Shown here piece after piece: positions 14,308 to 21,688 of a DNA stretch of 40,225 bases. The DNA comes from UBA10908 sp964608965 (GTDB lineage Bacteria; Bacillota; Clostridia; Peptostreptococcales; Anaerovoracaceae). Each line of letters opens with the position of its first letter. Position 1 is the stretch's first letter. Below the pieces are notes generated by a model. The model made no database searches. It saw nothing but the letters and a program-made list of their open reading frames with translations, and was not told where the DNA came from. The translations under genes and the position numbers were made by a program. The stretch spans positions 1-40,225 of the forward strand of contig CAZSPZ010000016.1 of NCBI GenBank assembly GCA_964608965.1, in the 5' to 3' direction.

Positions 14308-15174
14308 CTATTCATCGCATTTTGGCAATTTCTTTTGCTGGATTCCGATTTGCTTGATACTTTTTTCCGGTGTCGGTAAATTTTCAGGCATTGTTCCACC
14401 CAATTCTTTAATTGTTTGCCTCACCTTTTTCCCGACTTCGTAGTGAACATCATTTGCTGCTTCTTTGCCTTTAACATTTTCGCGTCTGAGCTTTTCGTCG
14501 GTTTGAGTCGCTCGAAAGAGATTAGCCGCTAACTCAGTACTTCCCATGTAATCCAAAATGTTTTGACTTTTCTTTAAGTTTTTTCGCTCATGAATTTGCT
14601 TTGCGCCAAGTCCTCCGTAAAGGCCTTGGTAACCTTTATTTTGAAAAATTGCATAATCTTTAGAATCTATAACACCGGCACTGTGAGCTGCCTCTACAAG
14701 GGATTTATTATGCTCAATCATTTGAGCCCGGATTGAAAGCCGTTTCTGTTCTTCGCTAAGACTATCATAATTTTCGATAAGCTCTTGTTGTCGCGTCTTA
14801 ACAGCAAAGTATGTTTGGCCAAGCGCAATTACTTCTTTATCTGGGTCTCCATTCTGAAGAATAAGGTAACATGCGTACCGAGTAAGCATGATATCTGCAA
14901 TTTCTCTTATAGCAGTGTTGGGCAATTCTATCATTTTGTTGATGTCAACAAAATGATCTTTTTCAAGGGCTCCAGCGTTTTTACATGCCACTTTGGCCTT
15001 TTTGATTACTTTTTCAAAATTACGCCATTCAGAATATTCAAGAACTGATTGCAACTCTCTGGCAAGCCAAAATTCATTTCCCCTATCATCTATGTGCTTG
15101 ATGTCTTCAAATGTTCTTTCTGAATAAGTCGACAATGAAGCACTTTCAGGATCCTCAAAGAAAAAGAAAAACAT
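14308..15174 (-). CDS. dinD: DNA damage-inducible protein D
   Basis: A 288-residue protein closely resembling E. coli DinD along most of its length: RYACYLILQNGDPDKEVIA, TYFAVKTRQQEL, AIFQNKGYQGLYGG, MGSTELAANLFRATQTDEKL and KKVRQTIKELGGTMPE are all conserved. E. coli DinD inhibits RecA filaments, so a modulator of recombination in the SOS response is likely. A short phenylalanine-rich start (MFFFFFED) is unusual. The ribosome binding site AAGGAGG is strong. The gene is A/T-richer than its neighbours, suggesting acquisition. It is divergent from the Y-family polymerase gene. Confidence 0.92.
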   Translation of the reverse strand: MFFFFFEDPESASLSTYSERTFEDIKHIDDRGNEFWLARELQSVLEYSEWRNFEKVIKKAKVACKNAGALEKDHFVDINKMIELPNTAIREIADIMLTRYACYLILQNGDPDKEVIALGQTYFAVKTRQQELIENYDSLSEEQKRLSIRAQMIEHNKSLVEAAHSAGVIDSKDYAIFQNKGYQGLYGGLGAKQIHERKNLKKSQNILDYMGSTELAANLFRATQTDEKLRRENVKGKEAANDVHYEVGKKVRQTIKELGGTMPENLPTPEKSIKQIGIQQKKLPKCDE

Positions 15175-15194
15175 AAAATCACCTCCTTCGTATG

Positions 15195-15222
15195 ACTATA
15201 TCATTTACAAAGGGGAAATCAA
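15195..15222 (-). promoter_or_regulatory. dinD promoter
   Basis: On the minus strand TTGATT (complement of 15217-15222), a 16-nt spacer and TATAGT (complement of 15195-15200), about 20 nt before the dinD start. The AGGGGAAAT arm at 15211-15219 overlaps its -35 region and spacer. Confidence 0.5.
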
Positions 15223-15253
15223 TGAAAAGTGACATAATTTGCAAATTTCCCCT
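15211..15253. repeat. 9-bp inverted repeat, candidate operator
   Basis: AGGGGAAAT (15211-15219) and ATTTCCCCT (15245-15253) are exact reverse complements separated by 25 bp. The left arm overlaps the dinD promoter. It is a candidate operator for an SOS or other repressor. Confidence 0.4.
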
Positions 15254-15356
15254 CGATTGATCTCGAATGTGTGATGCTGGCCAAAGAAGGGATTGAAGTG
15301 ATATTTTAGACTAATTTTACAAATCGATTAAATATTTTATGAAGAAAAAATAACCC

Positions 15357-15372
15357 TGTACAGAAGTGTACA
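15357..15372. promoter_or_regulatory. TGTACA-GAAG-TGTACA palindrome upstream of the polymerase gene
   Basis: Two copies of TGTACA, four bases apart, form a perfect dyad of outer arms. It lies about 20 bp before a TAAAAT (15394-15399) that may be the -10 of the polymerase gene. It does not match the classical Gram-positive LexA box (GAAC-N4-GTTC), so an alternative damage-repressor site is possible. Confidence 0.4.
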
Positions 15373-15458
15373 TCGTAAGTTAGGCGAATATGTTAAAATG
15401 CAAAGGAAAGTACTTGTGCAGGTAAATCACCGCTTTAAAGTTAGGAGGACTTAAGAAT

Positions 15459-16730
15459 ATGGAAAATCGTTCATATCTCTGCATCGATCTTAAGTCATTT
15501 TATGCTTCGGTGGAATGCATAGAGCGAGGGCTGGATCCTATGACCACCAATCTGGTCGTTGCCGATCCGGAGCGATCGGATAAGACGATATGCCTTGCTA
15601 TTACACCTTCGATGAAAGCTTTGGGAATACACAATCGCTGCCGGGTTTTTGAAATACCCAAAAACGTAAAATATATTATGGCAGAGCCTCGAATGCAGAA
15701 GTACATCGACTACGCTGCAGAGATATATGGAATTTATCTGAAATACATCTCCAAGGATGACATTCATGTGTATTCCATCGACGAAGCGTTTCTGGATGTC
15801 ACTTCCTATCTCTCCCATTACAAATTGAACGCAAAAGAGATGGCGTTGATGCTGATGTCGGAGATTTTCAAAAAGACCGGCGTCAGGGCAACTTGCGGTG
15901 TTGGCATCAATCTTTATTTGGCAAAAATTGCGCTTGATATCACGGCAAAGCATTCGCCGGATTTTATCGGCATCCTCGATGAGGAATCTTATCAAAAGGC
16001 GCTGTGGGACCATAAGCCGCTTACCGACTTTTGGCGTATTGGCGCAGGAACAGCGCGGCGGCTGGAGCAGCACGGCATCACAACAATGCGGCAAGTCGCT
16101 CATGCGGACGAGGATATGCTATATAAGGTTTTCGGCATAGACGCAGAACTTCTGATAGATCACGCTTGGGGTCGTGAACCCACGACGATTGCCGATATCA
16201 AAGCATTTAAGCCCAAAACGAACTGCCTTACGAGCGGGCAGGTTCTTATGAGAGATTATTCTTTCGAAGAGGGTAAGTTGATTGTGAGGGAAATGATGGA
16301 TTTGCTTTGCCTTGACATGGTGGAGAAAGAGCTTGTGACGACTTCTGTATCCTTGTATGTCGGTTACTCTAATGCGCTGCAGGCAGAACCGGCAAAAGGA
16401 ACCGCCTCGCTTATCACCGCATCCAGCGCCGATACCATTCTGATTCCTGCGCTCGTTGCGCTGTATGAACGAATTGTAGATAAAAGTAAACCTGTGCGCC
16501 GCGTCAACATTGCATGTAATAATGTGGCAAAAGAAACAGAATATCGACAGCTTAGCTTTTTTGACGCGCAAGACGAAACAGCGGAACGCGATCATAAGCT
16601 CCAAAAGGCTGTTTTGAGTATAAAAAACAAATACGGCAAGGATGCTGTTCTTAAAGGGATGAACTTCGAAGAATCTGCAACGACGCGCATGCGCAACCAT
16701 CAAATCGGAGGACATAAGAGTGGAGAATAA
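15459..16730 (+). CDS. Y-family translesion DNA polymerase (UmuC/DinB-like)
   Basis: A 423-residue error-prone polymerase. The catalytic acidic residues are D10 (CIDLKSFYASVE) and D108-E109 (YSIDEAFLDV). The little-finger domain follows, and QLSFF at 364-368 fits the beta-clamp binding motif. Together with the following YolD-like gene, which overlaps it by 11 bp, it forms the UvrX/YolD-type mutagenesis pair seen in Firmicutes. It would bypass damaged template bases during SOS. The ribosome binding site is AGGAGG. Confidence 0.9.
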   Translation: MENRSYLCIDLKSFYASVECIERGLDPMTTNLVVADPERSDKTICLAITPSMKALGIHNRCRVFEIPKNVKYIMAEPRMQKYIDYAAEIYGIYLKYISKDDIHVYSIDEAFLDVTSYLSHYKLNAKEMALMLMSEIFKKTGVRATCGVGINLYLAKIALDITAKHSPDFIGILDEESYQKALWDHKPLTDFWRIGAGTARRLEQHGITTMRQVAHADEDMLYKVFGIDAELLIDHAWGREPTTIADIKAFKPKTNCLTSGQVLMRDYSFEEGKLIVREMMDLLCLDMVEKELVTTSVSLYVGYSNALQAEPAKGTASLITASSADTILIPALVALYERIVDKSKPVRRVNIACNNVAKETEYRQLSFFDAQDETAERDHKLQKAVLSIKNKYGKDAVLKGMNFEESATTRMRNHQIGGHKSGE

Positions 16731-17076
16731 ATTAAGAGCAAAAATGCCTGTCGCTGAAAGGGCAAAGCAGTTTATGCCATTCGCTGCCGTGAAAGGACTC
16801 AACGAGGCCTTGGCAAAGAAAGAGCGTGAGCTTGGTCTTATAAAGAAAGCGGAGCTGTCAGAGGAGATGGCCGAGGAACTCAATGCAAAGTTGACCCTGC
16901 TGAAAAAGGAAGACATTGTGGCAGCGGTTTATTTCTGGAAAGGTGAGTATCGCTCCATAAGCGGGGAACTTATGCTTTTGGATGACACGAATCGCATCTT
17001 GAGCATTGACGATACAAAGATTGCATTCGACGATCTTCTAGACATTACAATGTCTCGCCCGTTATCCAAAAAATAA
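16720..17076 (+). CDS. YolD-like protein
   Basis: A 118-residue protein with the family's RAKQFMPFAAVKGLNEAL start and a C-terminal beta-rich part (YRSISGELMLLDDTNRILSI then DDTKIAFDDLLDI). YolD-like proteins accompany Y-family polymerases; some are proposed to be UmuD-like accessory factors. The start is a GTG at 16720 with GGAGG at 16707-16711. It overlaps the polymerase gene by 11 bp, so translation is coupled. Confidence 0.82.
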   Translation: MENKLRAKMPVAERAKQFMPFAAVKGLNEALAKKERELGLIKKAELSEEMAEELNAKLTLLKKEDIVAAVYFWKGEYRSISGELMLLDDTNRILSIDDTKIAFDDLLDITMSRPLSKK

Positions 17077-17308
17077 TCAACAATCCAACCAGAACAGAGA
17101 ACATTGTCAGCAGCGACCGATCTCTGTTTTTTATCATCGAGATAGCGCCTAAAACGAAGCCCGCTAATCCCAAAGCAGCAATTGCCGGAACCGGGAAAGA
17201 AATACTATAGGTAAAGAATTTAAGAATCATCAATAGGATAAAAAGCAGCGTGGAAATAATTGCATACTTCCCGACTTTTGTTTTTGAGCAGATCTGAATT
17301 TTCATCAT
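17045..17308 (-). CDS. Small three-helix membrane protein, function unknown
   Basis: An 87-residue protein with three hydrophobic segments (about 14-35, 38-58 and 68-83) and little else. It starts at tandem ATGs preceded by GGCGGTGA. Its last 32 bp overlap the end of the YolD-like gene on the opposite strand. An upstream TATAAT (complement of 17388-17393) may drive it, but the -35 is weak. I do not recognise a family. Confidence 0.55.
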   Translation of the reverse strand: MMKIQICSKTKVGKYAIISTLLFILLMILKFFTYSISFPVPAIAALGLAGFVLGAISMIKNRDRSLLTMFSVLVGLLIIFWITGETL

Positions 17309-17486
17309 GCATCACCGCCTTGTTTGCTATTGCTTCTATATTATTTATGTTATGCGTCCGATTAATTTTTTCATCATTTATATTTCCATTATATACCTTT
17401 TGAGGATTTATAGAACCATAAAAATTTCGCTTAAGCATACCGTGTAACCATGTGTTGAAAATATTTGAGTAAAGGTGAAAAAATAA

Positions 17487-17527
17487 AAAGCCCTAAACTT
17501 CTTGAACATCAAGGAATTTAGGGCTTT
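17487..17527 (-). terminator. Terminator of tRNA-Gly(CCC)
   Basis: AAAGCCCTAAA (17487-17497) and TTTAGGGCTTT (17517-17527) are exact inverted repeats. On the minus strand the stem is followed by TTTTTATTTTTT, a good intrinsic terminator 8 nt after the tRNA. Confidence 0.88.
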
Positions 17528-17534
17528 AAAATCT

Positions 17535-17608
17535 TGGAGCGGGTGAAGGGAATCGAACCCTCGCCTTAGCCTTGGGAAGGCCACATTCTGCCATTGAACT
17601 ACACCCGC
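17535..17608 (-). tRNA. tRNA-Gly(CCC)
   Basis: Minus-strand cloverleaf of 74 nt with encoded CCA. GCGGGTG pairs with CACCCGC. The anticodon stem TGGCC/GGCTA encloses TTCCCAA, giving anticodon CCC for glycine GGG codons. It is solitary, with its own promoter and terminator. Confidence 0.95.
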
Positions 17609-17619
17609 ATGCATTTAAT

Positions 17620-17648
17620 AAGATAGCATATAGTCGGATGAAATTCAA
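17620..17648 (-). promoter_or_regulatory. tRNA-Gly(CCC) promoter
   Basis: On the minus strand TTGAAT (complement of 17643-17648), a 17-nt spacer and TATCTT (complement of 17620-17625), 11 nt before the tRNA 5' end. Confidence 0.55.
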
Positions 17649-17666
17649 GGGGTTGTTGCTTAGAGT

Positions 17667-19109
17667 TTAGTATCTTCCAATCGGTGGGTTCACATCTGCG
17701 GGCAGGGGACAGGTATAGATTCCGCCTGTCTTTTCGAACCATTCGTCTCTGGCTTGTTTGATAATATCGGGGTTTTCCGCGGTGCGAATGCAGGCCAGCG
17801 CCATCACCTGGGCTGCCGTCAACATACCTTTATTCCCGATAGAGCTGTTCATCTGCGCGGTGGTCTGCCAGGAATGCCATACGGTGCCGAAGCAAGCTGT
17901 GGCGACATTGATGGAGAGGGTAGGGGTTGCATAGCCCACATCTCCCACGTCGGTGGAGCCGGAGTCGTAGTCGTTGTTGCTCGGGTTAAATGTGCGGACT
18001 TTCGTATCCAGCGGAGATTTCCACATGGCCGAATCGCTGTTTTTGCCGAATTCTTTGTTCATATCTTCCCTGATCGAGGCAAGGGTGGTTTTGTTGTAGT
18101 TGGCAAGGAACGAAGCGGCCAGCGCCTGATCTTTTGCATCCCACTGCGGTGCTCCGATTTCTGCAAAGCAGACGCTTGCAACCTCTGCAAGGGTTTTGTT
18201 TGGAACGTAATCGGAAAATGCCATGGTGATTTCGTACGTCATTTCCGTGTCTGTCATAAGGGCAGCGCCTTTGGCCACATTGACGACTCTTGCAAAGAGT
18301 TCTTTCATCTGGCTTACTTTGGGAGCTCTTACTTCGTATTTCACTTTTGCAAAGCTCTGGACCACATTGGGGGATACGCCACCGGCATCGCTGTAGGCGT
18401 AGTGAATTCGGGCTTTATCAATCATGTGCTCGCGAAGGTAGTTTGTTCCCACGCTCATAAGTTCCGCCGCATCCAGCGCGCTTCTTCCAAGATGCGGGGA
18501 TCCTCCTGCATGGGAAGCGACTCCTCTGAAAGAAAATGCGGCGCCCATAATGGCTACATTTCCTTTGGCGGATACTTCGTTCTTATCGGCGGGATGCCAG
18601 GTGTAGACAAAGTCCACGGCGTTGAAAATTCCTGCTCTGGCCATAAACTGCTTCGCTCCGGCGCCTTCTTCCGCGGGACAGCCAAAGTAGACGACCGTAC
18701 CGTTCATGTTGTTTTGAACAAGGTATTCTTTGACGGCTACTGCGGCGGCAAAGCTTCCTGCTCCCAGTAAATTGTGGCCGCAGCCATGGCCGGGGGCGCC
18801 TTCTTTGATAGGACTGCGTTCCGGGCATGCGGCCTTCTGGCTCAGGGCATCCAGCGCATCGTACTCGCCCAGAAGGCCGACGACGGGCTTGCCCGTCCCC
18901 ACGGCGAAGCTGGCCGAAAAGGCCGTGGGCATGCCCGCCAGACCTGTTTCGATTTTAAATCCTTCCGCCTCCAAAGCCTGGATCAATACGCTTGCGGATT
19001 TCTCTTCTTCGTAAGGAAGCTCGGCAAAGTTCCATATATTTTCGCTGAGCTCAATAGTTTTTGATGCGAGATTTTCTATTTGGCGCTTTACAAATTCCAA
19101 ATCGGTCAT
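17667..19109 (-). CDS. AbgB-type amidohydrolase (M20 family)
   Basis: A 480-residue M20 (peptidase family M20D-like) amidohydrolase resembling subunit B of p-aminobenzoyl-glutamate hydrolase. Metal and catalytic residues are visible in HGCGHNLLGAG, PAEEGAGAKQF, YTWHPAD, ASHAGGSPHLGRSALD and the C-terminal GTVWHSWQTT motif. It follows the ABC permease gene by 33 nt, so the transporter probably imports its substrate. It would cleave an acyl-amino-acid or aminobenzoyl-glutamate-like amide in the cytosol. No AbgA partner is nearby, so folate-breakdown use is not proven. The ribosome binding site GAAAGGAAA precedes the ATG at 19109. Confidence 0.85.
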   Translation of the reverse strand: MTDLEFVKRQIENLASKTIELSENIWNFAELPYEEEKSASVLIQALEAEGFKIETGLAGMPTAFSASFAVGTGKPVVGLLGEYDALDALSQKAACPERSPIKEGAPGHGCGHNLLGAGSFAAAVAVKEYLVQNNMNGTVVYFGCPAEEGAGAKQFMARAGIFNAVDFVYTWHPADKNEVSAKGNVAIMGAAFSFRGVASHAGGSPHLGRSALDAAELMSVGTNYLREHMIDKARIHYAYSDAGGVSPNVVQSFAKVKYEVRAPKVSQMKELFARVVNVAKGAALMTDTEMTYEITMAFSDYVPNKTLAEVASVCFAEIGAPQWDAKDQALAASFLANYNKTTLASIREDMNKEFGKNSDSAMWKSPLDTKVRTFNPSNNDYDSGSTDVGDVGYATPTLSINVATACFGTVWHSWQTTAQMNSSIGNKGMLTAAQVMALACIRTAENPDIIKQARDEWFEKTGGIYTCPLPADVNPPIGRY

Positions 19110-19142
19110 TGTATTTTCCTTTCAATTGTCTTATTACAGAAA

Positions 19143-19805
19143 TTATGAACTGACTGCCAATCTTTTTTCGAATATGCCCACCACTTTGGACAGACAATAG
19201 GTGACCACCAAGTAGATGACGCCTGCAATCGTTAAAGAGGAAACAGAGAGAAAAGTTGCCGACTGTACACTCTTATAGGCTGTCATCAGTTCTCCGACGA
19301 AAAACACCGAAGCCAGCGAGGTCTCCTTTACTGTAAGGATAAATTGATTTCCGAGGGCAGGCAATATGTTTTTTATCGCTTGCGGAAGCACGATGTACCG
19401 AAGTGTGATGAATTTTGTCATTCCAAGACTTTTTGCCGCTTCCGTCTGCCCTTTGTCTACCGCTTGAATTCCTGCCCGAATAATTTCCGAAATATAGGAG
19501 GAGCTATTCACAATCAACGCAATGATAATGCAGGCCGTATCCGACAAGCTGATCGGGGAAATCTTCGGCAGCACGAGCCAGAAGAAGTAAAGCTGCAGCA
19601 AGATCGGCGTTCCACGGAGCACTTCTATGTAGATATTGACAATAATTTTTATCAGTGGATTCTTTGACATGCGCATCAACGCTATAATGACGCCAAGCAG
19701 GGTTCCTAAAACCAGCGTAATTAACGCAAGCAGCAGCGTTCCTTTTAACCCACTCAAGAATACATAGTCATATTTTGTCCATAGTCCGACGATTTCTTCC
19801 AGCAT
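19143..19805 (-). CDS. Polar amino-acid ABC transporter permease
   Basis: A 220-residue inner-membrane permease of the HisM/GlnP type with about five helices. The EAA-loop motif is visible in EAAKSLGMTKFITLRYIVLPQAIKNILPALGNQ. It pairs with the ATPase encoded divergently at 20836 and the lipoprotein binding protein upstream. Ribosome binding site GGAGG; 30 nt from the binding-protein gene. Confidence 0.92.
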   Translation of the reverse strand: MLEEIVGLWTKYDYVFLSGLKGTLLLALITLVLGTLLGVIIALMRMSKNPLIKIIVNIYIEVLRGTPILLQLYFFWLVLPKISPISLSDTACIIIALIVNSSSYISEIIRAGIQAVDKGQTEAAKSLGMTKFITLRYIVLPQAIKNILPALGNQFILTVKETSLASVFFVGELMTAYKSVQSATFLSVSSLTIAGVIYLVVTYCLSKVVGIFEKRLAVSS

Positions 19806-19835
19806 TACATTTCCTCCGGCTGCCTCGATTTGATT

Positions 19836-20684
19836 TTAAATTCCAAGTGTCGACGCATAATCGGCATACTGGTTGTACCACTCTATGATTTTACCTTCTG
19901 CCATAAGCGTTTCTATCACTTCGTTCACTTTTTCAGTGAGTTCCAGCTCGCCTTTGGGAATAGCTATTCTTGTGCTGTTTGTTGTCCCGTCTTCCACGAA
20001 ACGAAAATCTTTTGCCACGGTAACGCCGGGGTTAGCCTCTGCGTAAAGCGCAGCTGTTGCAATCGAAACGGATGCGGCATCGGCTTTTCCTTCGCTTACC
20101 ATCAAATATCCGTCGGTGCTTGCCGAAACTAACTTCAATTCTTTATATTCAGGGATTTGCTCTGTAATAAACATTTCCTGAATAGAACCGCTTTGAGCTA
20201 CCAGCACAGCGTCTGCGAAAGAGGCGGCATCGGTGTATTTGTCGATATCTTCTTCGCGAATCAGCATGCCGTAGCCGTCACCCTCTTCGGAGATATAATA
20301 TCCCACGGACATTTCCATATTTTCCGCACGGGCAGGGGTATAGCTTAATGCCGAGATGGCCAGGTCGTATTTCCCTTCGGTGATGCCGGCCAATACTGCC
20401 GAAAATTCCAAGGGGATGATTCTTAATTCAACGCCAAGCTCTTCTGCAATCGCTTTGGCAATTTCCACATCGCAGCCTACATATTGTTCGTCTCCTTCTT
20501 TAGAAGGGTCGATAAATTCGAAAGGTGCGAAATATGGCTCCATGATCACTTCGATATATCCGCGAGCCAGAATGTCCTCCAGCCTGTTGGATTCTTCTTG
20601 AGTGTCTCCGCCGCATCCGGCAAAAGCAAAGGTCAAAGCCAGGACCAGTGCAATTAGTTTAATGAAAGAGGTTGATTTTTTCAT
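19836..20684 (-). CDS. Amino-acid ABC transporter substrate-binding lipoprotein
   Basis: A 282-residue type II periplasmic-binding-like lipoprotein. A signal peptide ends in the lipobox LTFAFAGC with the lipidated cysteine C24. The mature part carries the family 3 signature (EFIDPSKEGDEQYVGCDVEIAKAIAEELG) and the GGITEGKYDLAISALSYTPAR-type region. It is anchored on the outer face of the membrane and delivers its ligand to the adjacent permease. The ribosome binding site is AAGGAG. Confidence 0.92.
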   Translation of the reverse strand: MKKSTSFIKLIALVLALTFAFAGCGGDTQEESNRLEDILARGYIEVIMEPYFAPFEFIDPSKEGDEQYVGCDVEIAKAIAEELGVELRIIPLEFSAVLAGITEGKYDLAISALSYTPARAENMEMSVGYYISEEGDGYGMLIREEDIDKYTDAASFADAVLVAQSGSIQEMFITEQIPEYKELKLVSASTDGYLMVSEGKADAASVSIATAALYAEANPGVTVAKDFRFVEDGTTNSTRIAIPKGELELTEKVNEVIETLMAEGKIIEWYNQYADYASTLGI

Positions 20685-20727
20685 GATTTTGCTCCTTTAT
20701 AACGCTTTTGTGATTTAGTACTTCATC

Positions 20728-20756
20728 AATTTACCGCACTAAAGCAATAATGTCAA
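20728..20756 (-). promoter_or_regulatory. Promoter of the binding protein-permease-amidohydrolase operon
   Basis: On the minus strand a perfect TTGACA (complement of 20751-20756), a 17-nt spacer and TAAATT (complement of 20728-20733). Confidence 0.65.
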
Positions 20757-20774
20757 GAGTATTTTCAAAAAAGG

Positions 20775-20804
20775 TTGTATGTTTATTTAATGCTGATGTA
20801 TAAT
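20775..20804 (+). promoter_or_regulatory. Promoter of the ABC ATPase gene
   Basis: TTGTAT (20775-20780), an 18-nt spacer and TATAAT (20799-20804), 31 nt before the ATG at 20836. Confidence 0.6.
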
Positions 20805-20835
20805 ATGCGCATTCAAGGGAAATGAGGAACAAAAT

Positions 20836-21552
20836 ATGATAGAAGTTAAAGACTTAAAGAAGAATTTCGGCGACCTTCAAGTACTCAAAGGAATCACACA
20901 AACCTTTGCAGACGGAGAAGTGATCTGCATCATCGGTCCTTCGGGTTCGGGCAAGAGTACCTTTTTAAGGTGCATCAATCTTTTGGATACGCCCACGGCA
21001 GGCCATATTTCGATAGACGGAGAGCAGATTACCGAGCAGAATATCAACGCGGTGCGTCAGAAAATGGGAATGGTCTTTCAAAATTTCAACCTCTTTCCTC
21101 ATATGACCGTTTTGGACAATGTGGCGGTCGGCCCCATACAGGTAAAGAAAACTTCGCCGGAAGAAGCAAAGCAGCTAGCCAGCAAATTGCTTAAGTCCGT
21201 AGGTCTTTCCGAAAAAGAGACTTCGTATCCTTCCTCTTTATCCGGAGGACAAAAACAGCGTGTGGCTATTGCACGAGCTCTTGCGATGGAACCGGAAGTG
21301 ATGCTCTTTGACGAACCCACTTCTGCCCTTGATCCGGAAATGGTAGGGGAAGTGCTGGATGTCATGAAAGGCCTCGCTCACAGCGGCATGACTCTTTTGA
21401 TCGTTACCCACGAAATGGGTTTTGCCAGAGAGGTCGCAGACAGGGTTCTTTTTATAGACGAAGGTATTGTTATGGAAGAAGGGACGCCCGCACAAATTTT
21501 TTCCGCTCCTCAAAACGCCCGTACAAAAGAATTCTTAAGCAAAGTATTATAG
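20836..21552 (+). CDS. Polar amino-acid ABC transporter ATP-binding protein
   Basis: A 238-residue ATPase of the GlnQ/HisP family: Walker A GPSGSGKST (34-42), signature LSGGQKQR, Walker B VMLFDEPTSALD and the switch histidine in VTHEMG. It energises the divergently encoded permease and binding protein. It is followed by its own terminator, so the transporter is split over two divergent transcripts. Confidence 0.94.
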   Translation: MIEVKDLKKNFGDLQVLKGITQTFADGEVICIIGPSGSGKSTFLRCINLLDTPTAGHISIDGEQITEQNINAVRQKMGMVFQNFNLFPHMTVLDNVAVGPIQVKKTSPEEAKQLASKLLKSVGLSEKETSYPSSLSGGQKQRVAIARALAMEPEVMLFDEPTSALDPEMVGEVLDVMKGLAHSGMTLLIVTHEMGFAREVADRVLFIDEGIVMEEGTPAQIFSAPQNARTKEFLSKVL

Positions 21553-21563
21553 ATATAACCACG

Positions 21564-21593
21564 AGGTCGGCTTAAAGCCGGCCTTCTTTTTTT
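21564..21593 (+). terminator. Terminator after the ABC ATPase gene
   Basis: GGTCGGCTT and AAGCCGGCC pair (with one G-T) around a tight loop, followed by TTCTTTTTTT. Confidence 0.85.
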
Positions 21594-21603
21594 ATGCAAA
21601 CCT

Positions 21604-21633
21604 TTGCCCCATTCGATGCGTGTATGATATACT
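21604..21633 (+). promoter_or_regulatory. Candidate promoter of the MBL/beta-CASP gene
   Basis: TTGCCC (21604-21609), an 18-nt spacer and TATACT (21628-21633), about 55 nt before the ATG at 21689. Confidence 0.45.
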
Positions 21634-21688
21634 GTAAAAAAGATATAAGCGGAAAAGATGCTAACAAAGTGCGACTAAAAGGGTAGGT

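Noticed and set aside
17220..17438. 72-residue minus-strand frame overlapping the small membrane protein
   Set aside because: No ribosome binding site and polar Asn-rich composition; the overlapping frame with three clean hydrophobic segments is more convincing.
17535..17608. tRNA-Gly(CCC) as an integration site
   Set aside because: No integrase gene nearby and no repeated copy of the tRNA 3' end seen in the window.
17754..18770. 338-residue plus-strand open frame antisense to the AbgB-type gene
   Set aside because: Low-complexity His/Gly/Cys-rich translation with no motif, fully opposite a gene with intact catalytic motifs.
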